Shown: piece after piece, positions 42,303 to 50,678 of the stretch | How positions within the stretch are numbered: position 1 is the first letter of the stretch | How the letters are laid out: each line of letters opens with the position of its first letter | NCBI RefSeq assembly: GCF_005862305.2 | Contig: NZ_CP054021.1 | Coordinates: 3,823,501 to 3,887,500, forward strand | Direction: 5' to 3' | From: Rhizobium indicum | GTDB taxonomy: Bacteria > Pseudomonadota > Alphaproteobacteria > Rhizobiales > Rhizobiaceae | Length of the DNA: 64,000 bases | The notes under the pieces: generated by a model | The model's database searches: none | What the model saw: the letters and a program-made list of their open reading frames with translations, nothing else | Told to the model about the DNA's origin: nothing | Program-made: the position numbers and the translations under genes

Positions 42303-44579
42303 TTGCTATCGCCAGATAAACTTACGCCGCGTATCGACCCCTCCCGCGATACCGGAAATGATGCTGATTTCATCGATTTCGACAAGCTCATCGCAATCGC
42401 CCGCCGACAGTGGCGGATGGTTGCGGCTTGCGGTTTCGCCTTTGCCATTCTCGGCATTGTGTATGTGTTGACTTCGGTGCCTGTCTACACCGCCGACACT
42501 AGCGTGCTGATCGACCGCAGCGATAGTCAGGTGATCAACCAGCTGGCGGCTTTCGGCCAGATGGACGATGACGAAGGCACTGTCCTCAGTCAGGTCGAGC
42601 TGTTGAAGTCCGACACCATCGCCTATGCTGTTGTCGACAAGCTGAAACTCGTCGACAATCCGGAGTTCATGGGACCGAAAAGCTCGCTTTTTTCTGTCTC
42701 AACGTTGAAATCCTTTATGAATTTTCGGTCGTGGTTTGCCGATGACGCAGCCGTAGCACCTAATCCGGAAATGAGGCGGCGAGGCGCTGCCGAGACTGTC
42801 GCAGGCAATATCGATGTCGAACGCGTCGGCCGCTCCTACGTCCTCGATGTCAGTTATACCGCGCAGTCGCCCGACCTAGCGCGTGATATCGCGGCTGGGA
42901 TCGCCGACGTCTATCTGGTCGACAAGCTCAATTCGAAATACGAGGCGACGCGCCGGGCCGGCCAATGGCTGCAGGAGCGCATCGAAGAGCTCCGGCAGCA
43001 GGCGCTGGACACCGACCTTGCGGTTCAGAAATTCCGCGGCGAGCATGGGCTTGTCGAGGCCGGATCTGGTACGCTGATCAGCGAGCAGCAGCTTTCCGAG
43101 ATCAATACCCAATTGATCAATGCGCAGGCCGAGACGGCAAAGGCCGAGGCAAGATATGCGCGCGTCAAGTCGATCATCGACGCCAAGCAGACCGATGCGA
43201 TCGTCACGGACGTGCTCGACAGCTCCATTTCGAACGACCTGCGCAAGAAATATCTGGAGGCTTCCAAGCTCGAGACCGAAATCGAGGCGCGGCTCGGTCC
43301 CGATCACGTCCAGGCGGTTCGGCTTCGTGCGGAAATGGAAGAATATAAAAGGCTCATGTTCGATGAGTTGAACCGCATCGCCGAGAGCTACCAAAGCGAG
43401 CTGCAGGTCGCGAAATCGCGGGAAAACTCTTTGCGCGACAGTGTTACACAGGCGACGGGCGTGGCCGCAACGGCTGGCGAGACGCAGGTGCAGCTTCGCG
43501 AGCTCGAGCGCACGCGCGATACCTACAAGAATCTCTATCAGAGCTTCTTGACGCGCTACCAGGAAGCAATTCAACAGCAGAGCTTTCCGATTACCGCTGC
43601 GCGCATCATCACGACGGCGGAGACGCCGACGAAGCCGAGCGCTCCGAGGAGAGCTCTCGTCGTTGCTTTCGCGATGTTCGTGGGATGTGCATTTGGAAGT
43701 GGTATAGCTGCTTTCCGCGAATTCCGGGATCGGTTCTTCCGCACCGGCGATGATGTCCGGGACGTGCTCGATGTCGAGTCTCTCGGTGTCATGCCGCTGA
43801 TTGAAAATAACGTCGACGATCCGACGCTTGTTGATCCCAGCAATCCGCGAAGCATCGCCAGGGGCGGGAAGACCACGACCTATGTCGAGGAGCATCCGCT
43901 TTCGGCCTTTGCCGAGACGCTTCGAAGCGCCAAGATTGCCATCGACCTCAGTGCTGCCGATCAGCGCTGCAAGGTCATTGGCGTCGTGTCGAGCTTGCCC
44001 GGCGAGGGGAAGTCGACGACATCCATCAATTTCGCAAAACTCCTGGCAATGCAGGGTGCGCGTTGCCTGCTTATCGACGGCGATATGCGCAATCCCGGTG
44101 CCACCCGGGCGATCGGCCGCCATGCCGAGGCCGGCTTGCTCGAGGCGATCGTCGACAGCCGTCCGCTCAAGGATCTGATTCTTCTCGATCCCAAAACCAA
44201 GCTCGCATTTTTGCCAACGGTGGCACGGTATCGTGTTCCGCATTCGTCGGAGCTGCTTGCGTCACGCGGCATGGATCAGCTTCTTGAAACGGCACGTCAA
44301 AGCTTCGATTATATTATCGTCGACCTGCCACCCTTGGCGCCGGTTGTGGACGCGCGCGCCATCAATTCGAAGCTCGATGCGGTGGTTTTCGTTATCGAGT
44401 GGGGAAAGACATCGCGCAAGGTCGTGCAATCGACCCTGCTGTCCGAGCCGGAACTCTATGCGAAATGTGTCGGTACTATCTTGACCAAGGTCGACCCGTC
44501 GCAGATGAAACTCTACCGGACATTCGGTTCGAGCGAATATTATTATAAGCGTTATTCGCGATACTATACCGAAAGCTGA
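42303..44579 (+). CDS. pssP: Wzc-type polysaccharide co-polymerase with ATPase domain (PssP-like)
   Basis: 758 residues: Wzz domain with first membrane helix (about 35-55), long coiled-coil body, second helix (about 450-470), then a BY-kinase-type ATPase with Walker A VVSSLPGEGKSTTSINFAK (about 562), Walker A' LLIDGDMRNPG and a tyrosine cluster at the very C-terminus (EYYYKRYSRYY). It regulates chain length and couples to the OPX pore; the tyrosine tail suggests autophosphorylation. The start is TTG with GGAG seven bases before it. Confidence 0.9.
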   Translation: MLSPDKLTPRIDPSRDTGNDADFIDFDKLIAIARRQWRMVAACGFAFAILGIVYVLTSVPVYTADTSVLIDRSDSQVINQLAAFGQMDDDEGTVLSQVELLKSDTIAYAVVDKLKLVDNPEFMGPKSSLFSVSTLKSFMNFRSWFADDAAVAPNPEMRRRGAAETVAGNIDVERVGRSYVLDVSYTAQSPDLARDIAAGIADVYLVDKLNSKYEATRRAGQWLQERIEELRQQALDTDLAVQKFRGEHGLVEAGSGTLISEQQLSEINTQLINAQAETAKAEARYARVKSIIDAKQTDAIVTDVLDSSISNDLRKKYLEASKLETEIEARLGPDHVQAVRLRAEMEEYKRLMFDELNRIAESYQSELQVAKSRENSLRDSVTQATGVAATAGETQVQLRELERTRDTYKNLYQSFLTRYQEAIQQQSFPITAARIITTAETPTKPSAPRRALVVAFAMFVGCAFGSGIAAFREFRDRFFRTGDDVRDVLDVESLGVMPLIENNVDDPTLVDPSNPRSIARGGKTTTYVEEHPLSAFAETLRSAKIAIDLSAADQRCKVIGVVSSLPGEGKSTTSINFAKLLAMQGARCLLIDGDMRNPGATRAIGRHAEAGLLEAIVDSRPLKDLILLDPKTKLAFLPTVARYRVPHSSELLASRGMDQLLETARQSFDYIIVDLPPLAPVVDARAINSKLDAVVFVIEWGKTSRKVVQSTLLSEPELYAKCVGTILTKVDPSQMKLYRTFGSSEYYYKRYSRYYTES

Positions 44580-45283
44580 TGTTCCGCAGTCAGTCCGTTT
44601 CGATTACCAGGATCGCCTTCATTATCGTCACCGTCGTCTTGGTGGTGCTGGCCGGTCGAGAGCTCTACGCCTCGATAAGAACGGCCAGCATCTCGATCGT
44701 CGCCGAAAGGATCGAGCGTGGCGAGACCGTTGCGGATGATGTCGTGACCAAATATGCGTCGCGCAGTGTCGATGTCGTTGACGGACACTATTGTCGATCC
44801 GACATCGTGGCTGCTGGCGTAACCCTCGTTCTGGCGCAACTCGATCGGCAGAGTGTCAATCTCAATTACGACGGCTGGGCCGCTGCGGCCTCGAGTGCGC
44901 GCCAGTATCTGCGGCATGCGCTTTCGTGTATGCCGACGAACAGCAATTTTTGGCTTCGTCTTGCGGCCGTGCAGTCGACAATTGCGGAAGAGCCGGTCTC
45001 GATCGCGGGAATGATGAAGCGTTCGGTTGCGCTTGCGCCGTACGACCAGGTAATGATCCTGACGCGATTTTATTTCTGGAACGATTTCACCGATGCAACA
45101 CTCGCCGCGGCAGAGCGCGCGCTCGATAGCGATCTCATGACCATGCTGAAACGGGGCGATCGTTGCAGGGTCAATGCCACGATAAGAGAGATCAGCCCAC
45201 AGCTTCGCCCGATCTTCGATCGAAGCTGGACGAGCGTCGGAGAGGCCGCGACGGCGCGGTTCCGTCAGCGCTGCAGCAAGTAA
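44579..45283 (+). CDS. EPS-locus protein with one membrane anchor, unknown function
   Basis: 234 residues: N-terminal membrane helix (ITRIAFIIVTVVLVVLAGREL) and a helical, possibly TPR-like periplasmic part with three to four cysteines (GHYCRSD, HALSCMPTNSNFWLRLA, GDRCRVNAT). Its ATG overlaps the stop of the Wzc gene (TGATG), so it is translationally coupled and probably works with the polymerase/co-polymerase. Confidence 0.8.
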   Translation: MFRSQSVSITRIAFIIVTVVLVVLAGRELYASIRTASISIVAERIERGETVADDVVTKYASRSVDVVDGHYCRSDIVAAGVTLVLAQLDRQSVNLNYDGWAAAASSARQYLRHALSCMPTNSNFWLRLAAVQSTIAEEPVSIAGMMKRSVALAPYDQVMILTRFYFWNDFTDATLAAAERALDSDLMTMLKRGDRCRVNATIREISPQLRPIFDRSWTSVGEAATARFRQRCSK

Positions 45284-45377
45284 TCATCGAGGCTGGTTTA
45301 TAGAAGTTCCAAGCTTTTGGCCGACAGGCTGAGCGGCTACGGCTCTTTCTCTTGGCCGAATTCAACTTGCATAAAAC

Positions 45378-45413
45378 AACGCCCGCAGTCTGCGCGGCGG
45401 GCGTTGCTTTTTG
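45378..45413. terminator. Bidirectional terminator between the Wzc operon and the Rap gene
   Basis: AACGCCCGC and GCGGGCGTT pair; the plus side is followed by GCTTTTTG, the minus side by GTTGTTTTATG. It separates two convergent genes. Confidence 0.8.
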
Positions 45414-45428
45414 ATTGGCTACTGATGA

Positions 45429-46124
45429 TCAGACTTCTGCGTCCGCGCCAGTGATGTTGAGTGTCAGAACGCCGGCGTCGGTGTGGCCTTCGCCGTCGGA
45501 GATCTTGTAGAACTGGATGGTTTCCGTGACCTGATCCCCCGGAGCGATATCTGCTGTCAGATCATAGGTGAATGATCCATCCGCTTTTACATGGAACGTA
45601 CCATACGTACCGGCGACGTCGGTTGTTGCGCTCGGGTCGCCGTTTACGGTCGTGGTGCCGAATAGGCGGAGGAAGAGGTGGCCATTGTCGCCAGCAATGT
45701 CGTTGTCCAACGCGTTGCCGCTGATGGCGTCGCCTTCGGTGAAGCTGTAGTTGTCGTCGACAGCGATCGGCTTTACCTGGCTTACGCCCTGGATATTCAG
45801 GGTGAACAGGCCGACATCGGTGTGACCGGCACCATCAGAGATCTTGTACGAGACCTTCTCCTGGAGCAATTCACCATTGGTGAAGCCGACCTTGGCAGCG
45901 TCGCTCAGAACATAGGTGTAACTGCCGTCCGGCTTGACGAAGAAGGTGCCGTAATCGCCCTGGATCTCGGTGACCTGGCTGTTGCCTTGCTTGGAGCCAA
46001 CGCCCTGCTGATCGAAGAAACGAAGGAACAAGTTCCCATCGGATGTATCGTTGGCCAGAAGATTTCCGGAAATAGCGTCGGTTTCCAGGAATGTTGCACT
46101 ATCATCTGTTGCATGAATAGCCAT
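45429..46124 (-). CDS. Rap-type EPS-binding secreted protein with two Ra/cadherin-like domains
   Basis: 231 residues with two repeats (about 1-115 and 116-231), each with AISGNxLxND, an LFLRxF segment, a YGTFxVKxDGSYTY strand and an ISDGxGHTD motif before the last strand. No Sec signal peptide. R. leguminosarum RapA2, a calcium-binding lectin of two Ra domains secreted by PrsDE and bound to EPS, has the same design and size. GAGGAGAGA precedes the ATG. PrsDE genes lie 2.7 kb away. Confidence 0.85.
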   Translation of the reverse strand: MAIHATDDSATFLETDAISGNLLANDTSDGNLFLRFFDQQGVGSKQGNSQVTEIQGDYGTFFVKPDGSYTYVLSDAAKVGFTNGELLQEKVSYKISDGAGHTDVGLFTLNIQGVSQVKPIAVDDNYSFTEGDAISGNALDNDIAGDNGHLFLRLFGTTTVNGDPSATTDVAGTYGTFHVKADGSFTYDLTADIAPGDQVTETIQFYKISDGEGHTDAGVLTLNITGADAEV

Positions 46125-46809
46125 TACTGTCTCTCCTCGAATTGTTCTTTGCTAGGTCAATTCTGACCTTTAGCGAGCTGGTCGATTAAGGATATCTTAA
46201 TACAGAGAGTCAAGGTGCAATTAACAGCAAGTGAACATTTTCGGGTGTATTGTACAATAATGACACACCTGTAACACGCATAAGGCGATGAAACGCATGG
46301 TAATTATTACGTTAATAATTAGTGAGAATACCAAATGGTAGATTCGGACACCTGTTTCTTCAGAGGAGAAGAATGTTTATTCAGGGGCAATTTATAAGAA
46401 TACCCGGAGGTGCTTATTCGCAGATGAGATGTTGATATAATCACTACGGGCTACAGCCTGAAATCTCAGTCTTGCTTCGGTTCCCGCACCGGCGTCTGAT
46501 TTTCGACGAAACTGATGTCATGATTTGTAACATTTGCTTATCAAGTAATGTTTCTCTCGAAACGCAATTTTCGTAAACTAATATGCGATGCGTGGAGAAT
46601 AATATTATTTACACCAGAGATATTGGGTAGCATCGCACATAACTGTGCGACGCAATTTTTGTTGCAATGCAAAATATTCGATAAACGAAGATGTTTTGTG
46701 AAGAGCGTAAGAATTATCGCGAGATAGAACGCATTTTAGTGTTCCATTTTAGCAGGCAGAGAGAGGTCCGCGGGTAAAAGATTTTCCAGTATCTTTGGGA
46801 GATCACGGC
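46125..46809. other. 685-base AT-rich divergent regulatory region
   Basis: No credible ORF. The region is markedly more AT-rich than its surroundings and separates the Rap gene (minus) from the beta-helix gene (plus). It contains the inverted repeat at 46301-46321. Both genes are therefore likely to share control. MucR/RosR-type regulators of rhizobial EPS genes favour such AT-rich DNA; that link is inference. Confidence 0.6.
46301..46321. promoter_or_regulatory. Perfect 9-bp inverted repeat in the divergent region
   Basis: TAATTATTA-CGT-TAATAATTA, symmetrical around CGT, a plausible binding site for a dimeric regulator. Confidence 0.5.
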
Positions 46810-48420
46810 GTGACCGTCTACTATGTAAATTCGGCAACAGGATCCAATCAGAACAGTGGGGTGAGCGAGCAGTCGGCTTTCGCGACACTTTCCGCTGTCG
46901 AATCCTTGAGGTTAAAGCCGGGTGACAGCGTGCTGCTTGCCGCCGGAAGCGTGTTTAACGAGCAATTCGACCTGAAATACTCCGGCACTGTCAGCTCTCC
47001 GATTACAATTGGCAGTTACGGCGTTGGCGATGTGCCAGTTATTCACAGTAGCAATGACGGCATCCACGGCTCGAAGGCTTCAAACATCATCGTGGAGAAC
47101 ATCAAGATTGCTGATACCGGCGGTGCGGCAATATATGCGGGAAATGTCTCCAACTGGACCGTCCGCAACGTCGAGGTCGAAAATACCGGACTTGCCGGCA
47201 AACCCGGTTCCGTCAATTTTCAGAGCAGCCAGAACATTACCATCGAGAACAGCAAGATTTCCGGGGTAAATGGAGACGGCATCTGGATGGATAAAGTGAT
47301 TGGCGTTACCATCGTCAATAATCTGGTCATCAACAGCCAGGGCGCTGCGGCAGACGCCGTTCAGTTGAACGACAGCAGCAATATCCTGATCAAGGGTAAC
47401 CACCTAGAGCAGACTGAGACCAATAGCGCAAAGGGCGTCCTGGTGCTTGTTCGGGCTGTAAATGCAGCAGTCGAGGACAACACCGTGATCGGCGGCGGTT
47501 TCGGGATAGGTGCCAACGCGGGCACGAATATCGCCATCCACGACAACGACATCTCGGGATACGGCGGCTATAGTTGGTCCTACGGTATCGGCCTTGGCGA
47601 TCAGGGCAATGCGACAAATTACGATATCAGTGGAAACTATATTCATGACGGCGTCTGGGGCGTGTCGATCAGCGCTGCAGGTTACCCAAGTTATACACGC
47701 ACGGATATCGATATTCATGGTAATGTCTTTGACAACCTGTCGTCCTCGGCGCTGAAGGTCGACAGGCCTGCATCCGGCTCTTTCTATGATAATATCATCG
47801 ACAGCGTGGTGTCGACCCTGACAATGCCGGTCGCAATTGCTCTCCAGAGCACCTTCTTGATCAACGACAATAAGACCCTGGAGCAAGCGCAGGCCGAACT
47901 CGACGCCACGAGTGGCAACACCCCGTCCAACAGTGAGACGCCTACCACGCCGGTTGTGGAGCCGCAGGTCGAACCGTCAACACCGACGCAGACAAGCGCT
48001 CCTCCGCCCGCGGCCGAAGCGCAGGTTCCGACCGCACCCACCGTCGCCGTTCCCAGGATTGTCGCAGCCCATGACAGCCTGAAAATCTCCACGGATACGG
48101 GCGGCGCCTATCATGGCAACCTCCTCGAAAACGATAGCGCAATCAATGGAACCGTGCTGCTCCGTCGCTTCGGTGACAGTGCAGTGGATAAGCATGGCCT
48201 GACGCTGACCGGGAAATACGGCGTCATCCACGTGGAGAGCGATGGTGATTACACCTATACGGTCGATGCGGTGAAAATCGCCGGTCTCAGCGGAAAGGTC
48301 AGTGAATCCTTCCAATATAAGATTTCTGACGGCGCTTCTCACATCGATACCGACTCGCTCGGCGTGTATATCAATGTGGACGCGTTCCATAGCAGCCAAG
48401 CGTCGCACCTGCTGGTTTGA
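46810..48420 (+). CDS. Right-handed beta-helix polysaccharide-degrading protein with C-terminal Ra domain (Ply-like)
   Basis: 536 residues with no signal peptide. Residues about 1-370 form a parallel beta-helix (repeated NIIVENIKI, NITIENSKISG, NILIKGNHLEQ coils) as in pectate/chondroitin lyase-type enzymes. A Pro/Thr-rich linker (about 390-420) leads to a C-terminal Ra-type domain (about 425-530) with YGVIHVESDGDYTYTV and KISDGASHID, the motif of the Rap protein nearby. R. leguminosarum PlyA, next to prsDE, is an EPS glycanase of similar size secreted by PrsDE. The GTG start at 46810 follows GGGAG; a TTG at 46795 is weaker. Confidence 0.82.
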   Translation: MTVYYVNSATGSNQNSGVSEQSAFATLSAVESLRLKPGDSVLLAAGSVFNEQFDLKYSGTVSSPITIGSYGVGDVPVIHSSNDGIHGSKASNIIVENIKIADTGGAAIYAGNVSNWTVRNVEVENTGLAGKPGSVNFQSSQNITIENSKISGVNGDGIWMDKVIGVTIVNNLVINSQGAAADAVQLNDSSNILIKGNHLEQTETNSAKGVLVLVRAVNAAVEDNTVIGGGFGIGANAGTNIAIHDNDISGYGGYSWSYGIGLGDQGNATNYDISGNYIHDGVWGVSISAAGYPSYTRTDIDIHGNVFDNLSSSALKVDRPASGSFYDNIIDSVVSTLTMPVAIALQSTFLINDNKTLEQAQAELDATSGNTPSNSETPTTPVVEPQVEPSTPTQTSAPPPAAEAQVPTAPTVAVPRIVAAHDSLKISTDTGGAYHGNLLENDSAINGTVLLRRFGDSAVDKHGLTLTGKYGVIHVESDGDYTYTVDAVKIAGLSGKVSESFQYKISDGASHIDTDSLGVYINVDAFHSSQASHLLV

Positions 48421-48896
48421 AATCACGTCAAATTTAGAGAGCGCCGGCCCCGCTGTTCAAGACTTGAAAGCTTTATGTGAAGGGGTGTCGGCGGTCGAAG
48501 GCCGGGGAGATGCGGATAAAAAAATATTTCCGCCGTTCAAAGGAAAAATGAACTATAGATTGAATTTATAGTTAACGCCCCAGTAAACGTCGCGAATATG
48601 CGCGCAACACGTTCATCCCTCTGCGCCGTTGTTGGGCAATTTGCGATTTTCACTTGCTTAGGTTGGTATATTTAGCGTAGCGTCAAGTCAGAATCCCTGA
48701 AGCCGCTCGATATAAATTGGAATTTTGGTCACTTTTTGGTTGGATTCATGTAATAGGTCGTGGGCTTGCAAGCGGGTCCGGCGCCGGTGTCGGGGTCCAA
48801 GGCAGTCGTGTCATCGATCGGGCGTGATGGACCCGGAGCTAGAGTGCGCGGCGGCATATTTGCTTTCGTGCGATGCGGTAAGAGAGGGATTACTTC
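48421..48896. other. 476-base intergenic region upstream of prsD
   Basis: No credible gene. AT-rich in its middle, where the inverted repeat AACTATA-N9-TATAGTT lies (48551-48573). It separates the beta-helix gene from prsD, so prsDE may have its own promoter. Confidence 0.55.
48551..48573. promoter_or_regulatory. Inverted repeat upstream of prsD
   Basis: AACTATA, nine bases, TATAGTT: perfect 7-bp arms, a possible operator. Confidence 0.35.
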
Positions 48897-50663
48897 GTGT
48901 TTCAGAGTTCAGCAGCTGATGTCAGCGAGCCGTCCAAAGCATTGAGGAAATGCAAGGGGGGGCTTGTTTTCATTGGAATAGCAAGCGCGCTTATCAATAT
49001 CCTATACCTTACAAGCTCATTTTTTATGCTTGAGGTGTATGACCGGGTCATTCCCAGCAAAAGCATACCTTCGCTGGCTGTCCTGGCAATACTTGCGTTA
49101 ATGCTTTACGCCTTTCAAGGAGCATTCGAGGTTCTGCGAAGCAGGATGCTGGTGCGTGTTGCCGGAGCGCTTGACGAGATGGTGAACGGGCGCGTGTTCC
49201 GGGCGCTGATCAAGGCTCCGTTGAAGGTCAAAATCGGCGGCGACGGGCTTCAGCCGTTGCGCGACTTCGACCAGATCCGAACCTTCCTGTCCGGCATGGG
49301 CCCTACAGCGATGTTCGATCTGCCCTGGCTGCCGTTCTATATCGTGATCTGCTTTCTCTTTCATCCGGCGATCGGATATATCGCGATCGGTGGATCGCTG
49401 GTTCTCGCCATCCTGACGTTCCTGACAAATCAGGGAACGCGTACGCTCTCAAAAAAGCAGTCTGACTCCGCCAATATGCGAAATGCCTTCGCGCAGACCT
49501 CGATCCGCAACTCCGAGGTTATTCACGCCATGGGCATGGCGGGCACGATGGCCGAAATCTGGGACCGCAAGAACAGTGAATACCGGACCATCACCCGGCA
49601 GGCATCGGATGTCGGCAATGGATATGCGACCTTGTCGAAGATTTTCCGTATTGCTTTGCAATCGGGAACGCTCGCGACCGGCGCAATCCTGGTCATTCAA
49701 GGGCAGGCCTCTTCGGGGATTATCATCGCCGGCTCGATATTGACCTCTCGCGCCCTGGCGCCTGTCGAAGCGGCGATCGGAAATTGGCGTGGTTTCGTTT
49801 CTGCTCAGCAGAGCTGGGCGCGGCTTTCGAGCCTGCTGAAAACCATTCCTGAGATTCCAGCACCCCTTGCCCTCGCGGCTCCTACCAAGCAAGTCACCGT
49901 CGAAGGACTGGCGAGCGGGCCGCCGGCGGGTCAGCGCTTGGTCATTTCCGATGTCAGCTTCGGCCTGAGGGCGGGGAGCGCGCTTGGGGTCATTGGTTAC
50001 AGTGCCTCGGGTAAGTCGTCCTTGGCACGGGCGATGATGGGCATCTGGCCGACCGTCAGAGGATCCATTCGCCTCGATGGCGCAGCACTCGACCAGTGGG
50101 ACGGTGACGCACTTGGCCGGCATATCGGTTATCTGCCGCAGGATGTGGAGCTTTTCTCGGGGACTGTTGCCCAGAATATCTGCCGTTTCGCGAAGGAGAT
50201 GTCGCCTGAGGCGGTGGTTGCCGCGGCGAGGGCGGCGCGTGTCCACGATCTGATTCTTCGTCTGCCGAACGGTTACGAAACCGAAATCGGCGAAGGCGGT
50301 GCTGCGCTTTCGGCTGGCCAGAGACAGCGTATCGCGCTTGCAAGAGCGCTTTACGGCGAACCATTCCTCGTCGTGCTCGATGAACCGAACTCCAATCTCG
50401 ATGAAGAAGGCGAGCGGGCGCTGAGTGCTGCGATCATGAGCGTGCGGGCGCGGGGCGGCATTGTCGTTGTCATCGCGCATCGGTCCGGCGTTCTGGCGGT
50501 CTGCGACTTCGTGCTGATGATGCAGGACGGCCGCATGATCGCGTTCGGTCCCAAAGAGGAAGTTCTGGCGAGAGTCAGCAGGCCGGAAGCGGCGCGCACG
50601 CCGATCGCCGAGCGCGTGGCTCAGCTTAAAGTCGTGGTCGACGGCATGAATGCGGCCGAATAG
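48897..50663 (+). CDS. prsD: Type I secretion ABC ATPase/permease PrsD
   Basis: 588 residues: membrane domain (about 20-300; first helices GLVFIGIASALINILYLTSS and SLAVLAILALMLYAF), then ATPase with Walker A GYSASGKSSL, signature LSAGQRQRIALARAL and Walker B FLVVLDEPNSNLD. There is no N-terminal peptidase domain, as in PrtD/PrsD/HlyB-lipase exporters. PrsDE exports unprocessed substrates such as Rap and Ply proteins, both encoded just upstream. GTG start preceded by GAGAGGG eight bases away. Confidence 0.92.
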   Translation: MFQSSAADVSEPSKALRKCKGGLVFIGIASALINILYLTSSFFMLEVYDRVIPSKSIPSLAVLAILALMLYAFQGAFEVLRSRMLVRVAGALDEMVNGRVFRALIKAPLKVKIGGDGLQPLRDFDQIRTFLSGMGPTAMFDLPWLPFYIVICFLFHPAIGYIAIGGSLVLAILTFLTNQGTRTLSKKQSDSANMRNAFAQTSIRNSEVIHAMGMAGTMAEIWDRKNSEYRTITRQASDVGNGYATLSKIFRIALQSGTLATGAILVIQGQASSGIIIAGSILTSRALAPVEAAIGNWRGFVSAQQSWARLSSLLKTIPEIPAPLALAAPTKQVTVEGLASGPPAGQRLVISDVSFGLRAGSALGVIGYSASGKSSLARAMMGIWPTVRGSIRLDGAALDQWDGDALGRHIGYLPQDVELFSGTVAQNICRFAKEMSPEAVVAAARAARVHDLILRLPNGYETEIGEGGAALSAGQRQRIALARALYGEPFLVVLDEPNSNLDEEGERALSAAIMSVRARGGIVVVIAHRSGVLAVCDFVLMMQDGRMIAFGPKEEVLARVSRPEAARTPIAERVAQLKVVVDGMNAAE

Positions 50664-50678
50664 GCCAGAGGGAAGATT

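Noticed and set aside
42876..44243. A 455-codon minus-strand frame opposite the Wzc gene
   Set aside because: Antisense shadow inside a single large, well-supported gene.
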